Assembly (NCBI GenBank): GCA_019429055.1
Contig: JAHYJP010000009.1
Span: forward strand, 1-44,575
From: Bacteroidales bacterium
GTDB lineage: Bacteria > Bacteroidota > Bacteroidia > Bacteroidales > UBA7960
DNA length: 44,575 nt
Direction of reading: 5' to 3'
Shown one piece after another: positions 30,184 through 39,365 of the stretch. Each line of letters starts with the position of its first letter. The stretch's first letter is position 1. The notes beneath the pieces were generated by a model, which saw only the letters and a list, made by a program, of their open reading frames with translations, ran no database searches and was not told where the DNA came from. The position numbers and the translations under genes were made by a program.

Positions 30184-30210
30184 TTTGGTTTTTAGGTTTA
30201 TGGACTCCCG

Positions 30211-30251
30211 CTCCCCGGTTTAATCTTTACAATTTGCCGGGGAGTTTTTTT
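30211..30251 (+). terminator. Terminator after the GLUG/T9SS gene
   Basis: CTCCCCGG ... CCGGGGAG followed by TTTTTTT. Confidence 0.8.
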
Positions 30252-30798
30252 ACAGATCTGAAAGGTCTTCGTCTGAGAAAAGTTCAGGGTCAATACTGTC
30301 GCGATAAATTTTGCCGTGCACATAGCCCAAAGCCTGCAAAACTCTTAACCCCCAGTGGTTTTCATAGAGCTTTTGTAGTTCTGCAACAGCACATTCCTTG
30401 CTGGTGAGAGGAGCTTTCTGGTAAAGCAGAACAAAATCTTTCATGTCCTGGTAAATATCGGCCAGATTATCAGCCAGGCTTACTTCTTCGGTATCGTAGT
30501 TGTGATCGTGCACATAATACACATCTTCTTTGTCAAATTTTTCTCTCAGTATCTTGAAAATTCCTTCCCATTGTTCTTCTGTGACAAACCGCTCCATGTA
30601 ATCGGGTTCTGCCTCTATTCCTGATGGCATCATGGCACCTTTCAGGTAAAGCAGGGGCCCGATTTTCTGGAAGTAAGAAAAAATTTCCTGGGCAGAGTAT
30701 TTCTCAACCTGCTCAAAGAAAAGACAGTATTCATGGGCTACAGTTATCATTTCAAGCACCTGGCGAGATAAAACGTGATTTTCCTGTGGGTTGGTCAT
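30250..30798 (-). CDS. DUF5063-like conserved hypothetical protein
   Basis: MITVAHEYCLFFEQ, LPLLYLKG-like GPLLYLKGAMMPSG, LADIYQDMKDFVLLYQ, NHWGLRVLQALGYVH. Confidence 0.6.
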   Translation of the reverse strand: MTNPQENHVLSRQVLEMITVAHEYCLFFEQVEKYSAQEIFSYFQKIGPLLYLKGAMMPSGIEAEPDYMERFVTEEQWEGIFKILREKFDKEDVYYVHDHNYDTEEVSLADNLADIYQDMKDFVLLYQKAPLTSKECAVAELQKLYENHWGLRVLQALGYVHGKIYRDSIDPELFSDEDLSDL

Positions 30799-30857
30799 GA
30801 TTCTAATTTTTGTACAAACCTAAGAAAAAACATTGTAAAAAAATGCAACAAAAGCTA

Positions 30858-30887
30858 TTGTGTGAAATAAAACTTTTCTTACCTTTG
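30858..30887 (+). promoter_or_regulatory. Bacteroidota-type promoter for the tRNA-Leu pair
   Basis: ATTG (TTG at 30858-30860), 19-bp spacer, TACCTTTG (30880-30887), fitting TTTG-N19-TAnnTTTG. Confidence 0.65.
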
Positions 30888-30955
30888 CCACACATTTTCA
30901 AAAAGGGATTTTACAACGGTCTTTCCATAGTGAAAAACAGAAAATGTAACAACAA

Positions 30956-31039
30956 GCCCAGGTGGTGAAATTGGTAGACACGCTACTTTGAGGGGGTAGT
31001 GAGCGCAAGCTCGTGCAAGTTCGAGTCTTGTCCTGGGCA
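30956..31039 (+). tRNA. tRNA-Leu (anticodon GAG)
   Basis: Acceptor GCCCAGG/CCTGGGC; anticodon stem CTACT-TTGAGGG-GGTAG; long variable arm; T arm GTTCGAGTC. 3' CCA not encoded. Confidence 0.93.
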
Positions 31040-31074
31040 CAATCGTTTAAGAATATAAGATCTTTAATTTACTG

Positions 31075-31158
31075 GCCCAGATGGCGAAATTGGTAGACGC
31101 GCTAGTTTCAGGGACTAGTGTACGCAAGTACGTGCAGGTTCGAGTCCTGTTCTGGGCA
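31075..31158 (+). tRNA. tRNA-Leu (anticodon CAG)
   Basis: Acceptor GCCCAGA/TCTGGGC; anticodon stem CTAGT-TTCAGGG-ACTAG; long variable arm; T arm GTTCGAGTC. 3' CCA not encoded. Confidence 0.93.
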
Positions 31159-31253
31159 CATTATCTCTTTCCTGGTAAAATTAAATCAATATACTGTTTT
31201 TTTTCTTCCGGTAATTTAACTGCTTGTTATTTCTAATGGGTTCAAATACTGCG

Positions 31254-32039
31254 TTAATCCAACTCGTTTAATACCCTTTCAATCTGCAAAGCAATACTTT
31301 CAATCTGTGGACCATATTCATAGGTTTCTTCTGTGTATGCTCTGACGAATAAATCATAAAAAGTTATTCTGAGTTCTGAGTAGGTTTTTAGTTTTGAGAC
31401 CAGGTCTTCCAGTTCTTTAGGTAAATCATCCAATGCCAGGATTTCGCTGGTGAGAACCACATTTTGCTTCCAGAGGTTTTTGCCATGTTTGAATTCGGTG
31501 ATTAATTCATCATCCTCCAGGTAACCCATTTTATCAAAAACTATCAGGGCCTGTGCCTCATTATCAATGAAAAGGTTAATATTATGCTCGTAGGTTGCTA
31601 TATCAAAGTCATAATCCGGTTCGCTTGCATATATATATCCAATTACACCAGTAGCTATAAGCAAACTAAATACCAGTCCTATACCAGCTGCTCTCCAGGC
31701 AGAATAAAACTCACCACGGCTGTCCTTATGCTCCTGTAAAGTTTGTCCCTGCAATTTGTTTGCTATCAGATAAATCAGTCCAGTGTATATGGCAGGAATT
31801 AATGAACTGGGAATTTTGTCGATGGTGGTTTCCGGGAGAGAAAATAGCATCACAAACAGAAGAATTGTGGATAGTATACCTATAAATAAAGAATTCACTG
31901 CTTTTTTATCATCGTTCAGATTCAGGAAGTTTCTTCTGATCAGGATTCCTGCAGCAATGGGGCCACCTAAAAAAGTGGCAATGGAGATAGATCTTAATGA
32001 ATAAAATTTCACGTATTCATTGGTAGTTTTCTCGTTCAT
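31254..32039 (-). CDS. Membrane protein of unknown function (about 4 TM helices, helical C-terminal region)
   Basis: Hydrophobic stretches IATFLGGPIAAGILI, LFIGILSTILLFVMLF, LIPAIYTGLIYLIA, AGIGLVFSLLIATGVIGYIYA. Confidence 0.6.
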   Translation of the reverse strand: MNEKTTNEYVKFYSLRSISIATFLGGPIAAGILIRRNFLNLNDDKKAVNSLFIGILSTILLFVMLFSLPETTIDKIPSSLIPAIYTGLIYLIANKLQGQTLQEHKDSRGEFYSAWRAAGIGLVFSLLIATGVIGYIYASEPDYDFDIATYEHNINLFIDNEAQALIVFDKMGYLEDDELITEFKHGKNLWKQNVVLTSEILALDDLPKELEDLVSKLKTYSELRITFYDLFVRAYTEETYEYGPQIESIALQIERVLNELD

Positions 32040-32224
32040 GGTATTGAATTTTGGTTGAAATGATGAATTGTATTGCTGGCAAATGCAAGCTTATCAGCCT
32101 TATTATAATCATCTGCATCAGCAAATATATAATACTTTTCTATTTACCGGGTATTATTTGGCGATACAATACATTTTAAGTTTCGATTTTATGGCAATAA
32201 TTCCGGGAATTCTGCTATAATACT

Positions 32225-32232
32225 TATATTTG
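32225..32232 (+). promoter_or_regulatory. Possible -7 element TATATTTG just upstream of the 32237/32255 gene
   Basis: Exact TAnnTTTG; no clear -33 box. Confidence 0.35.
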
Positions 32233-32236
32233 AATT

Positions 32237-33397
32237 ATGCTTAATACTTTCGCAATGAAGAGTACACTCTGGGTAATGATTTTCTTTCTGTTTTACTGGA
32301 CTTTGCAAGCACAGGATATCGCGGTGAACTGTGCTGAGAAAGCTGAAAACTTTTCCGTTGAAGTGGCCAGAGCCATGCTGGATGGTGATGATGAAATTCT
32401 GGCAGAAATTCTTTTTGCCTGGGAGCAGGAGTGCGGACTCACCGAACCGGTATTTCGTGCCCGCACCTTGCAGCTCCTTTCAGCAGGGCAGTTTCCGGGA
32501 CCACTGGAAGGAACTTCCATCCTTGAGCAAGCCATCGCTTTTGAAATCAGGTACAGGCTTATTGCTGAAAAAAGCCCTGCAGAAAGAGTCGATTATTATG
32601 CTTTTCATAAGGATTTTTTCGGATATGTTCCTATCAATGAAGACTTCGACAGGCAAACCATGCGCCAGGCTGCCCGGTTGATCAACGGGGTTGCGCCAGC
32701 AAGTATCGAATATCGCATACTGGAATTGTATGCCGGTGAACCTGAAAACTTTTTTGCTGCATTGCGCGACGGCGAGTTTCAGGAAACCGCTCTGGCAGCA
32801 GAATATCGCAACAGGCGGAATGAGCTGCTCAGGTTGCCCGAATTCAATGTCGGAATCAGAGCAGGCATGTGGTTCCCTATAAGTGATCTTGATGTATTGG
32901 GCACACACCCCTCGCTGGGTGTAAATGTGGGTTTGAAAAAAGGGCGTAATTATTTTGATGCGGTTTTTGATTTCAGGTTTGGAGAATCTGCCCGGCCTGT
33001 TTCGGTACTATTACAGGATACCCTGGTAAAGGTATCCAATTTTCAGGGAGGTTATTTGGGTCTGGAGTGGAGCAGGGTGCTGGTGCAGGGGCCTGATTAT
33101 AACCTGGAGTTATTTGCGGGATTGGGTTATGATCTGATTGAGCTGGTTGAAGATGGCCAGGATCCCGGGCGCAGATCGTATGGATCGTTTAATTTTACCA
33201 TTGGCCCGGCTTATCGTCATATTTTTTCAAATCTTACCTGGCTTAGCCTGAAACCTGCCTTTTCTTTCCTTAATCACGATAATCCGCAGGGAAGTTCTTT
33301 TAATGGTAACGCCTGGCTATTTACCATTGCATTCGGGTATTCAGATAATCCACGCAAAAGCCAGGGATTGAAAAGACTGGGATATTCCCGATGGTAA
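32237..33397 (+). CDS. Exported protein, helical N-terminal region and probable outer-membrane beta-barrel C-terminus
   Basis: Signal peptide; alternating glycine/aromatic C-terminal half (NVGIRAGMWFPISDLDVLGTHPSLGVNVGLKKGRNYFDAVFDFRFG...). Confidence 0.6.
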   Translation: MLNTFAMKSTLWVMIFFLFYWTLQAQDIAVNCAEKAENFSVEVARAMLDGDDEILAEILFAWEQECGLTEPVFRARTLQLLSAGQFPGPLEGTSILEQAIAFEIRYRLIAEKSPAERVDYYAFHKDFFGYVPINEDFDRQTMRQAARLINGVAPASIEYRILELYAGEPENFFAALRDGEFQETALAAEYRNRRNELLRLPEFNVGIRAGMWFPISDLDVLGTHPSLGVNVGLKKGRNYFDAVFDFRFGESARPVSVLLQDTLVKVSNFQGGYLGLEWSRVLVQGPDYNLELFAGLGYDLIELVEDGQDPGRRSYGSFNFTIGPAYRHIFSNLTWLSLKPAFSFLNHDNPQGSSFNGNAWLFTIAFGYSDNPRKSQGLKRLGYSRW

Positions 33398-33405
33398 TTT
33401 CAGAT

Positions 33406-35805
33406 TCAGAGTTCTATTCCGACAATTTTTAAATCTTCGGGCAATCCGGGCGATTCTTTTTGTTCGGCAAAATAGTTTCCAAGAAAAGTTTTATGAAGGC
33501 TCAATTCCTTATCCTGATGCTCGTCGAGCAGGGGAATGATCTTATCATCTATGAGTGAGAGACCCATATTATCCTTTTCACCGGTGGATCCGGCAGGGCA
33601 AGAACAAATAAGATAAAGCCTGTCAGCCTTTTTTAACTGCACCTCGGCAATTATCTTGTTTTTAGTTACCTTATTCTGGCTGTCCTGAAATTTGTTAGCA
33701 TTGAATCTTTGTAATTCCTGGTATTCAGAATTGAGTTTTTTGGTCAGGTCCTTTTTCATGCGGGCTATGGCAAGGTATAGCCCGATCTGCTCACCTGAAA
33801 ATACAATTTTGTGATTTGCTTTATCAATCCATAACAGAGAAATGTTTATCCGCGATTGACTTATATCCAACTGATTGGCGAGAATCTGGATCTGTTCATT
33901 CATGTTTTCAGCAATGATCCTGGGATCCTTCTGGTAAATATTATTGGAAAATTTTTCGAGCAGATGAGAAAGATAAAGATTTACAAGACTACCCTTAATT
34001 GTTGGAAGACTGATTCCTGCCAAAGCAATTACTATTGTGCCATCAATTTGTTTTACCCATAGAAAACCGGATTTTTCACTTTGATTTCTGATGTTTGAAA
34101 AAATGAATGCACGACCATTGAATGCAGCAGGCAGTACCTCAAGGCCCGGAAGCATATAATTATTTATTTCGTTTGCAAAATAAATGTTATTATGGTAATC
34201 TTTTTCATGAACTGCTATATCCTTCTCAAGCCGCATGATCCTTTCATTCTGCCGTTCCGTATGTTTTTCCATCTTGTCAATTTTTTCGCAATTATCATGT
34301 ATGATCTTATTCTGTTTCTTTACCAGTCGGTCGGTACTTATGCGGCGATAGTTGGAAACAAAAAACAAAATACCCAAAATTACAAGTATTGAAAAAGCTA
34401 TGATAAATGTGTTAGCCAGATGTTTCTTTTGTTTGAGTTCGGCATGGCTCTTATCCAGTTCCAGTTGCTTAAGTTCCATGGCTTGGATCTGTTTCTCCGA
34501 CCGGTAAAGGGCATCCATCTCAGTAAGTTTCTTCTGCTTTTCAATATCGAGCAATGAATCATTAAGGTTTTTATACTGCTGATAATTTTTTAAAGCCTCC
34601 TGAAAAAAACCTTGCCTTTCTCTGACCTCTGATAATACTTTCCATCCAAGTGCTTGTACGCTTGTGGATTCAATTGCCTGGGCAATCTCCAGGCTTTCAC
34701 GGGCATAACGATAGGCCAGATTGTAGTTGCCTCTGTACAAATAAAGATTAGCAAGATTTCTGAGAATATTTGCCTTTATATGCTGATTATTGGTTTCTTC
34801 AGCGAGGTTCAGTGCTCTGTTAAAATAATCCAAAGCTTTTTCAAACTCTTTTTTCCGCACATACACCTGGCCGAGATTCAACATGGTATGTGCTTCCATT
34901 CTATGGCTTCTGAGCAGGATGGCATGATCAAGAGCTTCGAGATAGTGTTTTTCGGCTTCGTCGTTCATCTCAGATTCAAAATAAAGGGCACCGATACTGA
35001 TATGTATGTTGGCCAGAGCATCATTATTTGGAAATTTTGCAAAATGGTCAAGGGCCATGGTATAATACTTCATGGCATTATCAAAATCTGACAGTTCGCT
35101 GTAAATATTGCCCATTCCTAAAAAAATACTGCCATTATTTCCTTCAATCCCCAGACTATCATTTAAGTCCAAAGCCTGCTGATGGTATGATAAACTCAGA
35201 ATGTAATTTCCTATGTGGTAATAGCAAGCTCCTTGATTGAGTTTTATTCTGGCGATTAAATAACAGATGTTATTTTGTTCAGCCAGTTTTAACGCTTCAT
35301 GGTATAGTTCTAATGCCTGTGGGTATATACCCTGGTAAAAAAATATATTCCCCTTCGAGATAATGGTGTTTATATGACCATCAATGTCGTTTACTTTCAG
35401 ATATGCTTGTCCGAAAACTTCATAAGCATCAAGGGCATCTTCGTATTTTCCCCACAATTTGTAATGTAAGGCAATGTATCCGAGGACTTTTATCCTGAGA
35501 AGTTCAAACATTTTTTCTTCTTCCGGACCGGGTGATTGATCCAGTTTTTTTTCTGCCATTTTGAGAGCTTCCTTATAAAAGTGTAGCGCAGCGTCAAAGT
35601 CAGTATGCTCAAAATGATCTCCCATTTTTAAGATAAGCTCAAACTTCATGGAGTCGCTTTCGGCTTTCTCAAGACGTGACTCAATGTTGCCAATCGTTTC
35701 ATTTGCACTCACAATAGCAGGCAGAAAAAGTAAAAGAATGAAAACTCCCGGAAACCGGGTAGTCGTTTTTATGGGCATCGCGCGTATGTTTATTCCTCTT
35801 AACAA
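33406..35805 (-). CDS. TPR-repeat membrane protein with C-terminal SpoIIE/PP2C-like domain that looks inactive
   Basis: Multiple TPRs (ALDYFNRALNLAEETNNQHIKANILRNLANLYLYRGNYNLAYRYARESLEIA), TM helix TFIIAFSILVILGILFFVS, coiled coil, then an aligned but motif-poor phosphatase-like region. Confidence 0.75.
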   Translation of the reverse strand: MLRGINIRAMPIKTTTRFPGVFILLLFLPAIVSANETIGNIESRLEKAESDSMKFELILKMGDHFEHTDFDAALHFYKEALKMAEKKLDQSPGPEEEKMFELLRIKVLGYIALHYKLWGKYEDALDAYEVFGQAYLKVNDIDGHINTIISKGNIFFYQGIYPQALELYHEALKLAEQNNICYLIARIKLNQGACYYHIGNYILSLSYHQQALDLNDSLGIEGNNGSIFLGMGNIYSELSDFDNAMKYYTMALDHFAKFPNNDALANIHISIGALYFESEMNDEAEKHYLEALDHAILLRSHRMEAHTMLNLGQVYVRKKEFEKALDYFNRALNLAEETNNQHIKANILRNLANLYLYRGNYNLAYRYARESLEIAQAIESTSVQALGWKVLSEVRERQGFFQEALKNYQQYKNLNDSLLDIEKQKKLTEMDALYRSEKQIQAMELKQLELDKSHAELKQKKHLANTFIIAFSILVILGILFFVSNYRRISTDRLVKKQNKIIHDNCEKIDKMEKHTERQNERIMRLEKDIAVHEKDYHNNIYFANEINNYMLPGLEVLPAAFNGRAFIFSNIRNQSEKSGFLWVKQIDGTIVIALAGISLPTIKGSLVNLYLSHLLEKFSNNIYQKDPRIIAENMNEQIQILANQLDISQSRINISLLWIDKANHKIVFSGEQIGLYLAIARMKKDLTKKLNSEYQELQRFNANKFQDSQNKVTKNKIIAEVQLKKADRLYLICSCPAGSTGEKDNMGLSLIDDKIIPLLDEHQDKELSLHKTFLGNYFAEQKESPGLPEDLKIVGIEL

Positions 35806-36010
35806 AAATATCTAAATATTTCATAAAATTTGAACTTGTTTGTCTTTTTGTTGAAAAACTTTAATGTTAATTTGTGGTTTACTTCTATTAAAAGGCAGAA
35901 TTTGCAACTGTTACCTTATGGGTTTAATTTTAAAATATCTTAGTATCTTGCGGATTCAATTGCAGCTTAAATCAAACATGAACGATAGTTTTTATTAATC
36001 TAAATCAATT

Positions 36011-37237
36011 ATGAAGAAAGTTTTCCCGTTATTAGTGGTTTTAGTACTTTTTTATTTTGCATCCTGCAGTATACAGAGTGGCAGCAGAATTCCTGCATCT
36101 GAGCAATATGTGGTTATGCTTTCCATGGATGGATTTCGCTGGGATTATGCTGACCGGGTTGAAACGCCCTATCTGGACTATATTGCCAGCCGTGGTGTCC
36201 AGGCCGAATACATCAAACCTGCCTTTCCCTCCAAAACCTTTCCCAATCATTACAGCATGGCAACCGGTCTGTACCCCGATAACCATGGTATAGTGGATAA
36301 TAATTTCACCTGTACTGATCTGGGTCTGACCTATCGGTTGGGCGATCGTGAAGCGGTTGAAAACGGCGATTTTTACGGAGGTGAGCCTATGTGGGTTACT
36401 GCTGAGAAGCAGGGTGTAACCTCAGCTTCATTTTTCTGGGTGGGATCAGAAGCACCTGTGCAGGGTATCCAGCCCACTTACTGGAAGCGTTACGACGGAA
36501 GGGTACCGTTTACAGAGCGTATCGATACTGTGCTCTATTGGCTGCAGTTACCTATCGAAAAGAGACCCCGCCTCATAACCTTTTACTTCCAGGAACCCGA
36601 CAGCCAGGGACATCGGACCGGTCCTGACAGTCCTGAGATTGATGAGCTGGTAGTACAACTGGATTCGCTGGTGGGTTTACTGATCAACGGTCTCAAGGCT
36701 CTTGATCATTACAGGTATATAAACCTGATCGTAACATCCGACCACGGAATGACCGAAGTTAGCCCCGATCGGTATGTGGATATTTCGGAATACACTCCCC
36801 GCGACTGGTATGAGCGAAGTCATGGTGGAAACCCGATCTTGCACGTAAATCCCAAACCGGGTATGATAGATTCTGCTTTTGCTATTTTGAGCGAAGTTGA
36901 AAACATTTCAGTATGGAAGAAGGCCGATGTGCCGGAAAGGCTTAACTACGGAACCAACCCACGTATAGGAGACCTGGTGATTCTTGCCGACAGTACTTGG
37001 AGTCTGGGCTGGGGAAAACCCCGCAATACCTATTATACGGGCGGTGCACACGGTTGGGATAACGCAAAAAAGGATATGCATGCCATTTTTTATGCCATGG
37101 GCCCGGCTTTTAAAATAAATCACAGACATCCGGCCATAGAAGTGGTGGATCTTTACCCTTTGATAACGCGGATCATGGGTTTAAAACCTGCAGAAGTAGA
37201 TGGAAAACCTGAAAGGGTAGAAGGGATGTTACGCTAA
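36011..37237 (+). CDS. ENPP-type alkaline phosphatase superfamily phosphodiesterase, lipoprotein
   Basis: Lipobox LFYFASC; MLSMDGFRWDYAD; AFPSKTFPNHYSMATGLYPDNHGIVDN; VTSDHGMTEV. Confidence 0.9.
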   Translation: MKKVFPLLVVLVLFYFASCSIQSGSRIPASEQYVVMLSMDGFRWDYADRVETPYLDYIASRGVQAEYIKPAFPSKTFPNHYSMATGLYPDNHGIVDNNFTCTDLGLTYRLGDREAVENGDFYGGEPMWVTAEKQGVTSASFFWVGSEAPVQGIQPTYWKRYDGRVPFTERIDTVLYWLQLPIEKRPRLITFYFQEPDSQGHRTGPDSPEIDELVVQLDSLVGLLINGLKALDHYRYINLIVTSDHGMTEVSPDRYVDISEYTPRDWYERSHGGNPILHVNPKPGMIDSAFAILSEVENISVWKKADVPERLNYGTNPRIGDLVILADSTWSLGWGKPRNTYYTGGAHGWDNAKKDMHAIFYAMGPAFKINHRHPAIEVVDLYPLITRIMGLKPAEVDGKPERVEGMLR

Positions 37238-37282
37238 GAAATCCGGGTTAATGATTTCAATGCACTGTAACCAATAACTAAA

Positions 37283-37321
37283 AAAACAAAAGGCCTCCTG
37301 CTCGGGAGGCCTTTTGTTTTT
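37283..37321. terminator. Bidirectional terminator between convergent genes
   Basis: Perfect AAAACAAAAGGCCTCC / GGAGGCCTTTTGTTTT inverted repeat, A-rich on one side and T-rich on the other. Confidence 0.9.
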
Positions 37322-37338
37322 AATGAAATATTTTGGTT

Positions 37339-37929
37339 TTACAAAGGACGGGTAAGGTCGAAATCGGCCTGGAACACAATCTCTCCATGATAAAGAAGTC
37401 TGTAGCTGAAATTGCTCATTTCTTCATTCAAAACTACATGCCATTCGCGGTTAAGCGTATCTACAAGAAGATCAATGGTGTAATCATCTGCCGGAAAATG
37501 TTGTCTGAATGCATCGCCTGTTCCATCGGAATAGCCGCCATAAAGGGTCTGATCTTCGGGCGTGCCGTCCTCATGGCGATGGTCGTGCCTGAATCGCAGC
37601 CTGCCATCTTCAGCCAGGAACATCCAGGTTCGTGATTTGTCATCATCAATGTGAAAAGGGATTTGCACCTGGCCGGGTTCGCAAACCGTTACATGCATCA
37701 CCAGATCTTTGCCGGCCCAGCTTTCTCTGCCTTCCTGCATGTAAGTTTCCTGTCCGCGGAAGGATTGCCCGCAAAGACTTGCCAGGTTGTTGAGAAATGC
37801 CTGCTCGCTGTCAGGAAGCAAAAACTCAGCTTCATCAATGGTTTCTGTTTGTTGTTCCTGGCGGGGGCCCGTGCCGCAAAAACTCAGCAGGAATGCCAGT
37901 GTCATCAAAATAAGGATTTGTTTCTTCAT
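37339..37929 (-). CDS. Lipoprotein of unknown function
   Basis: MKKQILILMTLAFLLSFCGTG lipoprotein signal; ORF track start 37968 adds 13 residues before this Met. Confidence 0.6.
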   Translation of the reverse strand: MKKQILILMTLAFLLSFCGTGPRQEQQTETIDEAEFLLPDSEQAFLNNLASLCGQSFRGQETYMQEGRESWAGKDLVMHVTVCEPGQVQIPFHIDDDKSRTWMFLAEDGRLRFRHDHRHEDGTPEDQTLYGGYSDGTGDAFRQHFPADDYTIDLLVDTLNREWHVVLNEEMSNFSYRLLYHGEIVFQADFDLTRPL

Positions 37930-37973
37930 GTTTGTCGATTTGTGGTTTGAAATAATTATCGTTTGCAATGATA

Positions 37974-39257
37974 CTAAATTTCCCGCAAATCATATGCTTC
38001 CCGAAACACACGCATGAAATTACCCGACCATATTTTCTCAATTTCTTCTTTATTATAGCCTCGTCTGAGCATTTCAACAGTTAGATTATGCATTTCCGAA
38101 ACATCATAGCAATCTTCAAGTTGTCCGCCACCGTCAAAGTCACTTCCAATACCTACATGATCGATACCTATAAGGTTAACAATATAATCGAGATGGTCAA
38201 TTATGTCGGCGACGGTGGGCAACTGCGACGGAAAATCCCGATCAATGGCATACCATTCTGAACGGGCTTCTTCCATTTGTTCGTCGGTAAGATTCTGGAA
38301 GTTGTTGTAACGCTCTCTTAGTTCTGCGCGGGCCGAATCTCTTGGTGGGTTTGGTGGAAGCTCAGTAACATATAGGAAGCAGAGCTGAACTACACCACCG
38401 TTTTCAGCAAGTGCTTTCAACATATCGTCATTCAGGTTGCGCGGATTATCATAAACCGAACGTGCATTGGAGTGTGATGCAATAACCGGTGCCGTGCTGA
38501 TCTCAAGCACATCGTAAAAGGCATCGTCGGAAATATGGCTCACATCTACCATCATTCCCATATGGTTGATTTTTTTTACCAGTTCGCGGCCTATTTCTGA
38601 GAGGCCACCATGCTCCGGTCCTTCACGATCGTCGGATGAATCACTGAAATGATTGTTGCGGGTGTGTGACAACGTTACATACCTTGCTCCAAGTTCATAG
38701 TACTTTTCAAGCCGGTAAAGATCATCACCAATCGGATAAGCATTCTCAAGCCCTATGTAAATGGCTTTTTTACCCTTATTTCTCAGTCTGTATGCATCAT
38801 CAGGTGTTATCGCCAGTTCTGCAAGATCGCTGTTTTGCTCCAGAGCATCATGTATGGTTTCAAATAATCCAAGAGCCCTTTGATGGGCAATATCCCATGC
38901 TTCGGGAGTGCTTTCGCCTTGTCCGAGAAAAACGGCAAAGAATGCGGCATCCAATCCACCTTCATCCATTCTTGGAAAGTCGAGCTTGCCACCTCCACGA
39001 TTGGGATCATTGTGAACTCCAAGGTCGAGTCCGCGGCGTCCAAGCATTAAAGGTGTATCAGTATGGCTGTCAAGGGTAAGGATTTCACTGTGTATTTGCC
39101 GGGCCTGCTTTAAAAGCTGGTCATCGGAATGTTTACAGGCTGAAAAAACAAGGGCTGCGATCAGTAAACCCGGGAGTAAGATTCTTTTTGGTAGCATAGG
39201 GAAAGTGAGATTTAAAAGTAATTTTTTTGAAGCGTTAAAAATAACCAAAAGCCGCAA
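37974..39257 (-). CDS. Membrane dipeptidase (peptidase M19), probable lipoprotein
   Basis: LDSHTDTPLMLGRRG, YVTLSHTRNNHFSDSS, MMVDVSHISDDAFYDVLEISTAPVIASHSNARSV, DHVGIGSDFDGGG. Likely start is the internal Met at MLPKRILLPGLLIAALVFSAC. Confidence 0.9.
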   Translation of the reverse strand: MRLLVIFNASKKLLLNLTFPMLPKRILLPGLLIAALVFSACKHSDDQLLKQARQIHSEILTLDSHTDTPLMLGRRGLDLGVHNDPNRGGGKLDFPRMDEGGLDAAFFAVFLGQGESTPEAWDIAHQRALGLFETIHDALEQNSDLAELAITPDDAYRLRNKGKKAIYIGLENAYPIGDDLYRLEKYYELGARYVTLSHTRNNHFSDSSDDREGPEHGGLSEIGRELVKKINHMGMMVDVSHISDDAFYDVLEISTAPVIASHSNARSVYDNPRNLNDDMLKALAENGGVVQLCFLYVTELPPNPPRDSARAELRERYNNFQNLTDEQMEEARSEWYAIDRDFPSQLPTVADIIDHLDYIVNLIGIDHVGIGSDFDGGGQLEDCYDVSEMHNLTVEMLRRGYNKEEIEKIWSGNFMRVFREAYDLREI

Positions 39258-39304
39258 GCGAAATTCTTTTTTTATGGTTTTTTAAGGAGCTGGCTAACAA
39301 AACA

Positions 39305-39330
39305 GGAGCAGGGTTTTGCTGCCCTGCTCC
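39305..39330 (-). terminator. Terminator-like hairpin downstream of the S9 peptidase gene
   Basis: GGAGCAGGG / CCCTGCTCC stem, T-rich on the minus-strand 3' side. Confidence 0.65.
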
Positions 39331-39365
39331 CGGAAAAGTTTTCTATGGAAAAAATATGGGGTTAT

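Noticed and set aside
30956-31158. Possible tRNA-associated integrative element next to the tRNA-Leu pair
   Set aside because: No integrase, no repeated tRNA 3' end and ordinary housekeeping-like neighbours.
34654-35091. 145-aa plus-strand ORF
   Set aside because: Antisense to the TPR array of the 33406-35805 gene.
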